Origin: Glebionis coronaria
Lineage: Eukaryota; Streptophyta; Magnoliopsida; Asterales; Asteraceae
Assembly: GCA_025667525.1 (NCBI GenBank)
Contig: CM046876.1
Location: 24,887,224 to 24,951,223, forward strand
Direction: 5' to 3'
Length of the DNA stretch: 64,000 nucleotides
In this document: in pieces, positions 37,783 through 50,419 of the stretch
How the letters are laid out: each line of letters starts with the position of its first letter
Position numbering within the stretch: the stretch's first letter is position 1
The notes under the pieces: generated by a model
What the model saw: only the letters and a program-made list of their open reading frames with translations
What the model was told of the DNA's origin: nothing
Database searches by the model: none
Program-made: the position numbers and the translations under genes

Positions 37783-38829
37783 ATCTTCCCCCATGGGACG
37801 ACATGAAGAATTACTTGAAATATTTTTCCCAACAAGTACATAAGGATTAAGAACAAGAGATTCCATGAAGCTTTCAATGTTGATAATATCTTATGTGGCC
37901 TTGGACGTCAATTCTGCACTCCACATAGAATCATCTTTGTAATACCTTGTAGGAGAAAAACAGTGATAGACACGAACTAAGTAACCCTTACACTTCATGT
38001 TAAGGAGAAGCTTCTAGATTAGCTTCCCCCTAATTCATGCCATATAGTCTTGATTTAGAAGCTGTAATAGCTTGCCTTCAAACCGACAATCCCCATGATT
38101 AGTTACAAAGCTTTCTTTCAAGCTTAAATGATTAAGTGTACAACAAAATTTGTAGGATACCACATCAAATAATGTTGTTGCATTAAGAATAATATGAGTG
38201 ATTGATCTTTTGGGGAAACATTAAGTAGATCAACAACGTCTCTTCGCACTTGAATTATTCTTCTCACTTTTCTTCCCCCGGGAGTTCATGTAATACATAC
38301 TAGAAAGAGTCGATACATTTCTTCTCTCGCATAGTTGAAGAAATGAAACCGATCCCAATTTATGTATCCCAAATACCTGAAGTACACTTTTTATCCCAAT
38401 CATGAAGTCGAAATCATAACACCAAAGTCACTTAAGTCCTGAAAATGCACCTTTATTCTACCAGAGATGCACTAGAGTTAATTAAGACCCGAAAATGGAT
38501 ATTTATCCCTTATAGGATAGTGCTGATATAAAAATGCAACACCAAAGACAATTAAGTCCTGAGTGTAGATAATTTATCCCTTTATGTATTCAAATCGTTA
38601 TTTGAAACGGTAGCACATAAGTCAGCTATGTCCCGGATGACCACATTCCTTCTTGACGCATATAGAGAACCAAAATACCATTGTGTACCTTTTTTTAGCA
38701 TCAGAGATCGTTTCTTCCATTTCTTCCCTCATGTAGATAGAATAATGCACCAAACACCACGAGTTAAAACATTGATTTTCCCTGTTGTTATGACATTTTT
38801 CTTGTGAATACCTTCAAATACAAAGAAGG
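37783..38829. other. Unassigned non-coding repeat-like region
   Basis: No frame of note. CTTCCCCC tracts occur at about 37785, 38023 and 38274 (GGGGGAAG on the minus strand). A short motif TTAAGTCCTGA or TTAAGACCCGA recurs at 38432, 38482 and 38552, with ACACCAAAG copies 120 bp apart. It is probably the decayed interior of a minus-strand LTR element, not identified. Confidence 0.35.
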
Positions 38830-39736
38830 TGTTGGTCCCTTGTAATTCGTTATTACTTATCAACCTTAGGTAATAACTCGTCACCAAGACTCAAGTGAGT
38901 TGTTTTAATAATTGATAATAACTAAGAACAATTAAAACAACAATACCAATAACTTTCAACGTATACACGTTTATGAAAACTCAATAAAGAATCTATAGCC
39001 CACTTTGTTAGCGGAATAAAAAAGTGGTTGAATGACAATGTGCGGTGATCTCCTCTACTTAAACTTCTAACCAAAGTTAATAGTCTAAGCTCCAATCTAA
39101 ATGCGCATATGCTCTTTGACTATATGGTTTAGTTGGTATTGAGAGAGAAGGTTTTTTCCAAAGTTTCTACTCTTGTAATGGTTAACCTTTTCTCTCTCAA
39201 TATGCACTCTTTAAATAGGCAGTGAAAAACTAGAGTTTGCATTTTGCATGTTCCCATGCATAGGTTTATCTAGTGGGTGGTTGATGCCCATGCTGGATAA
39301 ACAATACAAAGTACTTAATAAACTATTTTAGAAAAGATAAAGGTTGTACTTATAGCTAACTATACAAGCAACCTACTTTGACTTAAAGTACCCGCCTAAT
39401 GCAAACCATCAGAATACTGAAGTGTCTTCAGCATTCTAGAGGAGATCGACATCATTCAGTTTGGTATTGTCAAATCAAACTGAACTGGAAGCTCTTCTTA
39501 AGTACTTGTTCTTCAGCAACTAGACCGCCTAGTATTTGAAGCAAAGACTCATTTGTCTTCTAAGTTTACTAGAAGAGGAAAGCTGAACATCCTTCAGCAA
39601 CATAGTCTTCAGTAGGAACTTTGTTCCTCTGGTCATGCTTTAGCAGACTCACCTTACTACTGAACGTGAAACACTTAGGGGGATTTTATATTCAAATCCT
39701 AGAGTTGCTTTAGGGTCAGTAAATACTGACCTAACA
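38830..39736 (-). repeat. 3' LTR of the SIRE-like copia element
   Basis: 907 bp. On the minus strand it begins TGTTAGGTCAGTATTT and ends GGGACCAACA. The purine tract CAAAATAGGGGGAGAT lies directly before it. A TATA-like CTATTTAAAG on the minus strand is at 39209-39218. The short terminal inverted repeat TGTTRG is typical of copia LTRs. Confidence 0.8.
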
Positions 39737-39902
39737 ATCTCCCCCTATTTTGATATACAAATAGCCTAAGTCTAAAGTTAGTAGTAAGTGAGCATACCAA
39801 CTTCTTCTTACTTGCACTAAACAATAAAATACTTATAAACATCAGATAATTATTTATTAATAAAACATTACAAATTACAACAAAATTAATACAAATGATT
39901 AT

Positions 39903-42900
39903 TCAATCTTCCTTAGGCCTAAGTCCTTCAGTGATGGGAGTCTGAATTAATGGATCTGAGTTTCTGTGGTCCAGTATAGCAAGTAAGCACATGCTAAAGG
40001 TTCTTACAACATTAGTAAGTCCTGGACCTCCATGCTGAGAATAAAATATTCTTTGAACATTCCAAAGAAGTTTATTGTTCATTTCATCGAGGTCACTGAT
40101 GCCAACAAAGTCTTGACGTCAATGATGATTGAACATTATCATTCCTAATTCTGGTTCGTCTAGTACATGCCAAGGGAGATGATTTTGAAACTCAACAAAG
40201 CCTTTGTATTTATTGTGGTGACAAAAATGTCACCCACACCAGGTTTGATCAAATTGGCTCTTTTGTTCAACTCTAGTATAGGATCTTGATCCTCTAGAGA
40301 AACTTCAGTGCCGGTATTGAGAATCTCACCCAGTTTTTCATTAATTTCTCATAAAGTGTTGAATTCTGGTGTGGACTTCATCCCATATCTTGGATTTTCT
40401 CTTCTCAATTTTATCACTCATTTCAATCCATTCAGTGTAAGAAAGCTCCTTCCCTTGGAAGTCTTCTAAGCTCTCATCAGTCCCATCGCCCTATAAAACT
40501 TTAGACGAATATCACCTTTGCTAGTAAGCATATCAACATTGGTGACTGGTGAGAGATTTCTTCTGTTCAGTCTTGTTATACAAAAATATTCATATAACAT
40601 CTTCTTCTTGAAGAGGCTTTCAACTTCAGGGTTTCCCAATTTTTCATACAAGCTCAGCTTCAGGTTTCTTAGTTATTCTTCTTGCTGGAGCTTGTACAAT
40701 TTATCAAGTTGAGTAGCCACCCCAGCTTTGGTCAGCCTTTCACTTAGTGTACCACTATCAGTTGTATCCTCACTGGTGGTTAGGACATCAACATGACTGT
40801 CCTTGGCTGAAGACTCCCCCTTAGCCTTAGCTGGACTCTTCTCAGCAAATGGTGACTCATAGAAAACTGGTTGTCTCTGAGCCTTCTTTTGAGCATGTTT
40901 TTGGAATAGCTGCTGGATAGTGATTTTCTCCCCCTCGGCAGAAGCTTGCCCAATAACTTCTGATGACCCACCAGCAGGGAAGAGAGCACAAATATGATCA
41001 AGAGTGAAGGATACCTTGGCCAGCATTGCTGGTACCTGTTCAAGGGTATTCAGCTTCTGTTGAACCTCTTAAGATAAGGTCAACTTTTGTTTCTCCAGCA
41101 ACGCCACCCTATCCTTAATCTTGGAAACAGAATCACAAAAATCATTAACTTGGCGAGGTATTGGTGTGAACTCTAGAGGAAACTCCATGGAAGCACCATT
41201 GATGGAGTCCATAAGTGATGGCATCTCTTTCTTAAAGGAAGTGGTGGTGGCCACATCTTTGACTAATGGCTTCAGAGCAGCAAGAATGACATCCTTGATT
41301 TGATCACCAGTAGGAGGAATTGGTCTTGCTTTAAGAGTTGTAAGTTTAGCATCAGCAATAACTTTTTATTCCTTGAGTTTAGCCACCTGTGATTAAAGAA
41401 TTAACACTTGATTTGTCAATTCTTTTACTTGAACAGATCTGGGGGATGGTGTCTTTGATGTCAAGTCAGCAGTATCATCTTCAGGTTCACTATCATCAAG
41501 GTTGACTGGAACTCGTTCATTGAACCCAAGCTCATTATCCAAGTCATCTGAAGACATACTGAACATATAAGTAGGCAAGTGTACCACCTTGGCTCCAATG
41601 GTGAGAGACACTTCCTTTGTCGGCTTCTCAGCATCACCTCTAGTGTGAAGACCAGTTTCTACTCCTTCACCACCAGGGTTGGTTTTACTTGATGGATCCT
41701 AAGATAAAGTCCATGATGAGTTAAGATCAATGAATGTGTTTTTGGTTCCTTCAGTAGGACCCTGTTGTAGGGGTGCTACATCATTAGAAACAGATAGTCC
41801 AGGGTCAGCGTCTGCTGTAGTATTTGCTGACGCCTCATGCCATGATGCTGACTCACAGTGACAAATGATACAGTTTGGTAATGAAATTGGAAATGTATTT
41901 AGATTTAAATTACTTAACCAATTTTGACTCTACACTACTGAGCTAAGGCTGCAATCCATGTTCACCCTTATCCCCTAAAGAGGTTGGGATAGGGGTTGCC
42001 TTCCGGGCCTCTTTATGCATGCCACCTTCACCAGAGACTGAAGGTGACGGCTGGCTTGGGTTCTTGTCCTTGGCCGAGGACTTATGTTTCTTCAAAGCTT
42101 GGCCTTTGGAAGCATCAGCAACCTTCTTCGATGAAGATTGTGTGAGGGTTCTTCTTTTTTGGACTTACATCTAACTTTCTCAGTATTAATAGACATTTTC
42201 TTCTTACGTGGTCCAGAAGAAGCTTTAGGCTTTTTTCCCTTCAGATCCCCTTCTCCAGTTGGAGGAGTGTCTTGTGGAGCTTTGTACATTATTGGAGCAT
42301 CCGCTGAGCAGATGTCCAGCATGGGTTGTGTAAAAGAAGTATCAATGGTACTGACTGGAATGTTCCAGTGTGTAAGATGAAAGGGTCGAAAAACCAATTT
42401 TTCTCCTTGGAGTTTAGAAAAATCATCTCCAAGATGGTCAACAAATAGGAGAGATAAAAATATGGTGTAAATAACATTTTTCACCATAGTCTTTTTCTCT
42501 AGCTTTCCCTGGAGATCTTCAAATATTAGCCTCCCAATATCAGCTTTGATCCCCTTGGCCAGACAATATTAAATTATTGCATCCTTTTGGTTTATCTAGT
42601 CAAGTCCTCCAGTCCCCCCCCCAAACACTCAATCTGAATGGTCATCAACAATTTCCACTTAGGTGGCAAACAACTCCTTTTCAAACCCTCTTTTTTTAGT
42701 GATCTCTTCAGTATACCCAATTTCTTTAAAGAAATCTTTAACAATGGAAAAATCATCAAGTATAGCTTCATAGTCACTAGGCTTTTCCAAATAGCTTAAA
42801 CCTAAAACCATTCTAAACAATTTTAAACCGATTTTACCATGAATTCCAACAGTTGTAGAATCAAACTCTATTGATTTCTTGTTGTGAGAAGCTTGTGTCG

Positions 42901-43140
42901 TGAACCAAAACTCTTTTAAAACATTTTGGAACATCATTCCTGGATCTTTAAACAAAGCATCGTGTAGTACACATTTTGACAAGAAAGTCATTACTTGATC
43001 CCCAGGAACTTATTTATGGTATCTGGTTTGATTAAAGTTATGTTGTTGGGCTTGAAGATGATATCTTCAATGGGATAGGTGACATGAATGGATGGGTTAA
43101 GTGTGATCTCAACATCTTTCTGGGAAGAAGATCCTGCCAT
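39903..43140 (-). pseudogene. Additional (env-like position) ORF of the SIRE-like element
   Basis: A long degenerate coding region from an ATG at 43138-43140 (MAGSSSQKDVEIT) to a stop at 39903-39905. Open pieces include 42659-42991 (begins MTFLSKCVLHDALFKD), 42092-42487, 41393-41611, 41069-41254 and 40673-41026, plus a C-terminal piece ending LRPKED. They are split by a frameshift near 43010 and several stops. The C-terminal half is rich in Ser, Lys and Glu. The position after pol matches the extra ORF of SIRE/Maximus elements, whose function is not settled; I see no clear fusion peptide or transmembrane signature. From memory, similar proteins are common in Asteraceae annotations. A host gene is unlikely given its place between pol and the LTR. 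Confidence 0.65.
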
Positions 43141-43539
43141 TGATGTGTTTTGTGTTTTTTTAGAGAGAGAGAGTTTGTGTGTGTTTTTCTTTGAGATGAA
43201 AAGATTTGTAAGTGTGATATGAAATCCAAATTCAAGAGATTATATAAAAACTTAGACTGATTTATGAAAAGTTTTTAAAACAATTTGAAAAAGTTATAAA
43301 TCTTTTAGGATTTTTTTGAACATTTGGCACAAACTCTCTTATTAATGTTCTGCAAAAAGGTATGATTTTCTGTTGCTTTGAACAGTGAAACGCCTCATGT
43401 GTCAGGAAGTTGTTGATTGTGGATGTGGACGTTTGAAATTTCTTAAATAACAAATGACACCTTTTGAAAGAATGTTTGTTTGTATTCATAAGAAAATTCA
43501 ATGCCAATTAATACTTTTCGACTCATGATTGATTTGTTT

Positions 43540-43872
43540 TAAAAGCTGTTGCTCAGATATGCTGAAGCTGATGGCAATACTTGTGAGCTTCAGTGCGTCA
43601 GATGAGGCGACAAAACCCCATATACATGTTCACATAAGTGAACAAGACATATGACATTGCACACTCCTCTACTCAGGCCTAACTACTCATTTGTATTAAA
43701 AACATTGTTCAGATTTTTCTGAAGAAAAACTTTGATGACTGGTGATTATTTTTTTAGCTTAAGTGAATCAGATAAGGCGACAAAACATCATATACACAAT
43801 CACATATTGTAAGATAGACACATGACATTGCACACTCCTTTACTTAGACACTACTACTTAGCATTAATCAAA
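43540..43872. repeat. ~170-bp diverged tandem repeat between pol and the extra ORF
   Basis: Two copies offset by about 170 bp. The best-kept segment is GGCGACAAAAC followed by CATATACA and ACATGACATTGCACACTCCT-like sequence, at about 43607-43700 and 43777-43870. It lies in the 756-bp non-coding spacer of the copia element, and its role is unknown. Confidence 0.7.
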
Positions 43873-43896
43873 ATAGTTTATAAAAATGCTGAACCT

Positions 43897-46800
43897 TTAG
43901 GCTTCTTCAGTGAATGATGAAGGTTCAGGTTTTGTATCATCAATGTTCAGCATACGAAGCTCCATTATCAATCTTTTGAAAGTTGGTTCATCTAGTGGTT
44001 TGATGAAGATATCAGCCAATTGGTAATGAGTGAGGATGAAATGTAATTCAATGTCCCCTTTCTCACAATGTGATCTCTGATAAAGTAATATCAGATATAA
44101 ATGTGTTTTGTTCTTGAGTGAAGGACTAGATTGTTGGATATTGCAATAGCACTAGTGTTATCACAAAAGATTGGTACCTTTTCATAGTCTATGTCATAAC
44201 CAGCCAGTTGTCTTTTCATCCAAAGAACATTGGCACAACATCCAGCATCTTCCATATATTTAGCTTCTACTGAAGACGTGGCAACTGTCTGTTTCTTTTT
44301 AGCACTCTAACACACAAGTTTGCCACCGAGCTATTGGCAAGAACTAGAAGTGCTTTTTCTATCCATATTGCATCCAGCATAGTCAGAGTCTGAATACCCC
44401 TTTAGATCAAACCCTGAGGATTTAGGGTACCAATGACCTAGAGTTGGTTTACCTTTTAGGTATCTGAAGATTTTCTTTACAGAAGTAAGGTGTGATTCCT
44501 TTGGGTCTGCTTGGTATCTTGCACAAAGGCATGTAGAGAATTGAATGTCATGACTACTTGCTGTTAAATACACGAGAGACCCAATCATACCTCTATAATG
44601 AGTCTCATTGACTGACTGTCCATTGAAATCAGGTCCTAAGTTGTTAGGGGGTACCATTGGTGTTTTTACTGAAGCACAATTGATATCATACTTCTTCAAC
44701 AGATCCTTGACATATATTTCTTGATTGATGGAGATGCCTTGGTCAGATTGTTTTATCTGAAGACCAAGGAAGTATGTGAGTTCTCCCATCATACTCATCT
44801 CAAACTTGCTAGTCATAAGTCTGGCAAATTGTTTGCATAGTTTCAAGCTTGTTGAACCAAAGATTATGTCATCGACATAAATTTATACCAGAATGGTGTT
44901 AGTTTTAGATTTATAGATAAACAAGGTGCTATCTATTTTTTCTCTAACAATTTTATGTTCAATAAGAAAAGTTGAGAGAGTTTCATACTATGTCCTTGGG
45001 GCTTGCTTTAGTCCATACAAAGCTTTGTATAGCTTGTAGACATGATTTTGGTATTTACTACTCTCAAAGCCAGGAGGCTGTTTAGCATAAACTTCTTCTT
45101 TTAGGTCACCATTTAGGAATGCACTTTTGACATCCATTTGGTAGATGGTGAAGTTCATGTAAGTGGCATAAGCAAGGAAGATTCATATGGCTTCCATGCA
45201 TGCAACTAGAGAAAAAGTCTGATCAAAATCAACACCAGGATCTTGATTGAATCCTTGGGCCACAAGCCTAGCTTTGTTTTTGGTCACCACATTGGTTTCA
45301 TCTCTTTTGAGTTTGTAAACCCATTTGGTGCCAATGGTTGATTTACCATATGGAAGAGGAACCAATTTCCAGACTTTATTTCTTTCAAATTGATTTAGTT
45401 CCTCTTGCATGGCATCCACCCATCTAGGGTAAGTGAGTGCTTCAGAAATCTTTGTAGGTCCAATTTCTGAAAGAAAGTTTTCATAGAGGCATTCTCTAGT
45501 TAAAGTAGCACTCAGTTTCTTTGCCATAGATCTAGTGACTCTACCTTCTCCAGGATTGCCTATTATGTTCACCAGCTGTATGTGACTATTATAACGTTTT
45601 TGTGGAGCTAGAGAATAAGTACTAGTATCATGATGAGAGCTAGAGCTTGGAAGTCCATAACATGGAATTGGATTATCTATAGTGTCTACTGAAGGATATT
45701 CAATAGACAAGGGTTCAATCAATGGAGGACTTCCTTCTTGGTCAGAAGTAGCACATCCAAGACCTAATTCCCTAGAGATAGTTGGAGAATTTTGAGCAGG
45801 AGGCTCAGATTGTTCATCAGCAACATCATTTGATTGATCAAGTGTGTGAGCATGCTGATCATTTTGAGACTGACCATTTTGGTCATTTGCGTTATCTTGC
45901 TGATCATTTTGATCATTTTGATACTGATCATTTTGATTATATGATTGACAACCATCAGTATTTGATACTGAAGGGTTTCCTTTTGTAGGAATTGTCATAT
46001 CTTCAAATGGATCAATATGAGGAACTGAATTGCTTGTTTGATATCATTGAGAAGGCTCATAATGTTGAAATTCATCAGATAGATAATTGTGAGATTCATG
46101 AATACGAAGTTAATCATCTGATAGATTTGCAAATTTGAGAGCTTCAGAACTTTCATTAAAAGTGATGTGGTATGTCTCTTCAATACATTGTCTTCTTGTG
46201 TTGAAGACTTTGTATGCTTTAGATACTAGAGAGTATCCAAGGAAGTAACCATCATCAGATTTTTCATCAAGCTTACCAAGGTGATCCTTGTGATTGTGAA
46301 TGAATACTGGACACCCAAACACTTGTAAGAATGAGATGTTTAGAATTCTCCCCCTGAGGACTTCATAGGAGTCTTCATGTGTCTCTTCACAATGGTGGAT
46401 CTATTTTGAGTGTAGCAAGCAGTGGCTACATCATCAGTCCAAAAACGATTAGAGAGAGATGATCCAGCAAGCATTGTTCTTGTTGCTTCAATAAAACTTT
46501 TGTTCCTTCTTTCAGCCACACCATTTTGTTCAGGTGTGTAAGGTGATAAGAATTTTTGTGATATTCCTTTGTCATCACAGAACTTGATTAGATTATGATT
46601 TCTGAATTCAGTGCCATTCTCAGTTCAAAGTTGTTTGACATGAGTGTCATTTTGATTTTCAACTCTTTTGATGAAAGACATAATGGCATCTGGTGCATGG
46701 CTTTTCTTTGCTAGAAAATATACCCAAGTGTACCTAGAGTACTCATCAACAATGAAAAGTGTATATTTTTCATGACAAATGGCCCTAGGTGATACTGGGC

Positions 46801-48258
46801 TAAATAAGTCCATGTGAAGCAGATGAAGACTTTCTTTGATTGAGAAAGTTTGCTTTGTTTTGAAACTGACCCTATGGTGCTTTCTTTTTTCACATGCTGA
46901 GCATGGTTTGTCCTTGGAATAGACAAGTGAAGGAAGACCAATAACAAGATTTTGTTTGCCAGCAGAGTTATTGTTTTGAAATGTAGATGTAAGAGCCTCT
47001 TATGCCAGAGCTAGTTAGTAATGTTGGAAGCTCTAGCAAAGAAACATCTCTTTTGAGTAGAGTTCATGTTTATGACATAAACATCTTTGACTCTGGGAGC
47101 AATCATCACAATTTTATAATTGGAGTTGAAGATTGTACTTTTTTTGTCATCAAACGGGACTAGATACTTTACATCACAAAGTTGACTGATGCTGATGAGG
47201 TTGTGCTTTAATCCATTGACATATGTTACCCTTGTGAAAACTATATCATTTCATTTCACTGAACCAAAGCCTTTAGTAGTAACTGATGAGTTATCACCAA
47301 AAACAACTTTAAGACCTTGTTCCTCCTTATACTTGTGCAGATGACTTTTGGTACCAGTCATATGCCTTGAGCAGCCACTATCCAGGTACCAAATAGGCTT
47401 CCTCAGATCACACTACACAAGTTAAGGAAATGGTCAGTTTTGTTTTGAAACCCACCTTTGATGGGTGGGTGTTTTAGATTTGGAAGGTGTTCTAGATCTA
47501 AACGATCCTTTTGATAAGGATGAAAAAGATTGCTCAGAAGAAGAAGGAGAGGTTTAAACAGCATTTGCTTTCTTAGCCTGAAGAGCTTCACCTCCTCTGA
47601 ACCACTCTATATGATTGTTATCAGATGTAGTGTGGACATTACTTCCACAAGTTTCACAACATTTGGCAATAGAGTTTGGGTTCCTAGATCTGATGCCCCT
47701 TCTGAGAGAGATTACTCGATTATGTCCATGAGTGTCATTGTCATAACTTCCACAAATGTTAAAAACAGGATAGTAGTGACAGTCATCTGAGTGATGATTG
47801 CGCATACCACAATGAATGCATGGTGGGAAAGGTATTTTTCGCCTAGAATGAGATGCTTCTGTGTTGTGAGCATCAACACTAGTTTTAGCAAGCATATATT
47901 GAGTATGTTCACAATTGCGATGGTCAGTCCTCACACATTTAGTACAATAAATCACTTTTATGCAAGTTTCAGTGAGATGGTTGTTTAAACCACATAGATC
48001 ACAAGCCCTTTTAAATTGTGTCTTGTACTTATAATGTGGAGAGTTTGAAGGTTCATCCCTGAATCGAGTTGGTGTTTGCTGTTGCCTGAGTTGTAATTTG
48101 AGATCATTGATATCTTGCATGACAAGAGACATTCTCTCATCTTCCTCAGATCAAGCATTTTTCAGTTTATTTGTTGAAACTGAAGAGGTAGTTCCCTTAT
48201 GTGAACTTTCAGCAGGAGCTGAAGAGTTTTTTGATGTGTCAATTTTGGCATGCTTGGG
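43897..48258 (-). pseudogene. gag-pol: SIRE-like copia gag-pol, broken and truncated
   Basis: The gag C-terminus (47554-48132 is open) carries several CCHC-like knuckles, such as CDLCGLNNHLTETC and CIHCGMRNHHSDDC, and two variant ones. Protease keeps DSGCSRHMTG (47374-47382 for the Asp-Ser-Gly codons). Integrase has a zinc-finger region at about 46870-47010, then HMDLFSP. Its second catalytic site reads TENGTEF instead of the usual DNGTEF, preceded by a stop at 46625-46627. Reverse transcriptase keeps YVDD (44868-44879) but has stops at 45183-45185 and 44883-44885. RNase H runs to a stop at 43897-43899. Several frameshifts separate these parts. It is inactive, and the N-terminal gag was removed at the duplication junction. 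Confidence 0.85.
45835..45950 (-). repeat. Asn-Asp-Gln microsatellite in the copia linker
   Basis: TGATCATTTTGA-type repeats encode runs of Gln, Asn and Asp (such as NDQNDQQDNANDQ) between integrase and reverse transcriptase, a region normally variable in copia elements. Confidence 0.7.
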
Positions 48259-48259
48259 A
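48258..48259. other. Novel junction of the ~40.6-kb tandem duplication
   Basis: Left of the point is coding sequence of copia gag (GCATGCTTGGG on the plus strand). Right of it, from AGCATATCGACTT, is satellite identical to the stretch starting at 7662. The base before differs (T at 7661, G at 48258). No target duplication or element end lies here, so this is a recombination breakpoint, not an insertion. Confidence 0.9.
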
Positions 48260-48880
48260 GCATATCGACTTATCAGTTGAACCTCTAACGTATAACCGTA
48301 GCATATCGACTCATCAGTTGAACCTCAAGCGTATAACCGTAACATATCGACTCATCAGTTGAACTTGTAACGTATAACCCTAGCATATCGACTCATCAAT
48401 TGAACCTCTAACGTATAATCGTAACATATCGACTCATTGGTTGAACCTATAACGTATAACCCTAGCATATCGACTCATCAATTGAACCTCTAACGTATAA
48501 CCGTAACATATCGACTCATGAATTGAACCTATAACGTATAACCCTAGCATATCGACTCATCAGTTGAACCTATAACGTATAACCCTAGCATATCGACTCA
48601 TCAGTTGAACCTCTAACGTATAACCGTAACATATCGACTCATCAGTTGAACCTATAACATATAACCCTAGCATATCTACTCATCAGTTGAACCTCTAACG
48701 TATAACCGTAGCATATCGACTCATCAGTTGAACCTATAACGTATAACCCTAGCATATCGACTTCGCAGTTAAACCTCTAACGTATAACCGTAGCATATCG
48801 ACTAATCAGTTGAACCTCTAACGTATAACCGTAACGTATCGACTCATCAGTTGAACCTCTAACGTATAATCCTAGCATAT
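48259..48880. repeat. 41-bp satellite array, block 3
   Basis: About 15 monomers, apparently identical to 7662-8283. Starts at the duplication junction and ends at the second Athila copy. Confidence 0.97.
48876..48880. repeat. Target site duplication, left (Athila copy 2)
   Basis: CATAT before the LTR, matched by CATAT at 59758-59762. Inherited from the original insertion. Confidence 0.92.
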
Positions 48881-50404
48881 TGATACAATGGTTTTCATTG
48901 GTTCAGATTTAATCTCGGAATCTTCTCGAATTGATTCACAGCTCAAAGTGGAATGATTTGTTCTTGGTGACAAATAGTGGGTTTGGTTTTCTATGTTACT
49001 AAGAAGGTAAATGCGTAAGGTAATTAAAAGTAAACTAGAAGCAATTAATTAATAAAAGTAAAACCTGAATACAAATTAAATAAAACATTAACAGTAAATA
49101 ACCTTAAAAATGCTTGATTCGGAATATGGCTTGATCCGGAATAAATCAGAGAAAAAGCTCCATGCGGAATAAATAAGCTATTCGGAATAAATGTGCTATG
49201 CGGAATAAAAATCTTATGCGGAATAATTAGGCTACTCGGAATAATGATCCTATCCGGAATAATTAGGCTACTCGGAATAATGATCCTATCCGGAATAATT
49301 AGTCTACTCGGAATACATGGCTATCCGGAATAATGGTGCTACCCGGAATAAAATTTCCTATTCGGAATAATTGACTACTCGGAATATTTGAGCTACTAGG
49401 AATAATGAGTCATTCGGAAGAAATGGTTGTGCGGAATAATGGGCTTATTCGAAATAAAAATATATTCCGAATAAAGGAAACTGATCCGGAATATATAAAA
49501 TATTCCGGATAAAGGACACTGATCCGTGCTTGATTCGGAATACCTGGACGAAGAACAGTAAACAGAAACTAAAAACAGGGGAAAACGATTTTATCAAAAA
49601 TCAACCAAGTTTTTAACCAAATCTTAAGCAAAACTAATCACAAATCATCTACTAACCATAAACATCAAATCCCAATCATAAAAACACAAAACCCACTAAC
49701 TTTAGAAGATCAAAATCAACCAAACAAGAACTTTAAAACTTTAAATCAAAGAACAAGATGAACAAGATGAAATGGAAAGATTATATTGATGATTAAGGTT
49801 TAAACAATCAAAGGAAAAAGATTAAAAGCTTACAAGATGAAGGATTCAACAAAATGAAAAATCATCAACACCTTAGTGGTGTTGGCTTCCTACGAAAGAA
49901 AAGAAGAAACTAGGAAATGAAAACTAGTCTCAAAAGTGTGAGGGTGATTTCCTTTTATAGGCCAAGTGGTTGGTTGGTGAGTGGGCTTTCTCCCTTTCTT
50001 CTTGTCTTCTCGTCTTTTCAGAAAAGTTGACGTTTTCGATTCTGATTCGGGATTTGTCGGCGATTAAATTCAACTCGTCTTTTAATTTCTTCGTTTAATA
50101 GACTTGAGTTTCTTCGAAATATGTAAATCTTCCATCTTTGGTCCTTTTCTTCGATAAATCTTCAAATAGGCCCATTGACTTCCAATCTTTTGCATCTCTC
50201 GGACAATAGACTTCGTCTTGAGTCTTTTTCCTTGATAAAACCGGTGCAATCCCATGTTTTCTTCAATATTCATCCGGTTGGCTCTGAAAACATAATAAAC
50301 ACAAAAACCACGCATAATTCCAAACAAATGATATTAAACACGCGTTTTGGTCTTGTTTTAGTAAGCAATAAGTGGTAAAAGGATGGGTGTTTTCACACCT
50401 ATCA
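48881..50404 (-). repeat. 3' LTR of Athila copy 2
   Basis: 1524 bp, with only about four substitutions against 8284-9807. TATA-like box at 49951-49960 and CGGAAT array at 49115-49547. Confidence 0.95.
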
Positions 50405-50419
50405 AATCCCCTACACTTA
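50405..50419 (-). other. Polypurine tract of Athila copy 2
   Basis: The minus strand reads TAAGTGTAGGGGATT next to the 3' LTR, as in copy 1. Confidence 0.87.

Larger units (their letters stand above)
38830..48258 (-). mobile_element. SIRE/Maximus-like Ty1/copia element, 5' truncated
   Basis: In minus-strand order: gag zinc knuckles, protease, integrase, reverse transcriptase, RNase H, a spacer, a second long degenerate ORF, a purine tract (39737-39750) and the 3' LTR. The copia domain order plus an additional ORF between pol and the 3' LTR fits the SIRE/Maximus lineage. All frames are broken. The element is cut inside gag at 48258, where the satellite copy starts, so the 5' LTR and the N-terminal part of gag are absent from the window. 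Confidence 0.75.

Noticed and set aside
45782..45988. His/Asp/Phe-rich plus-strand frame
   Set aside because: It is the antisense of the Asn-Asp-Gln microsatellite in the copia linker.
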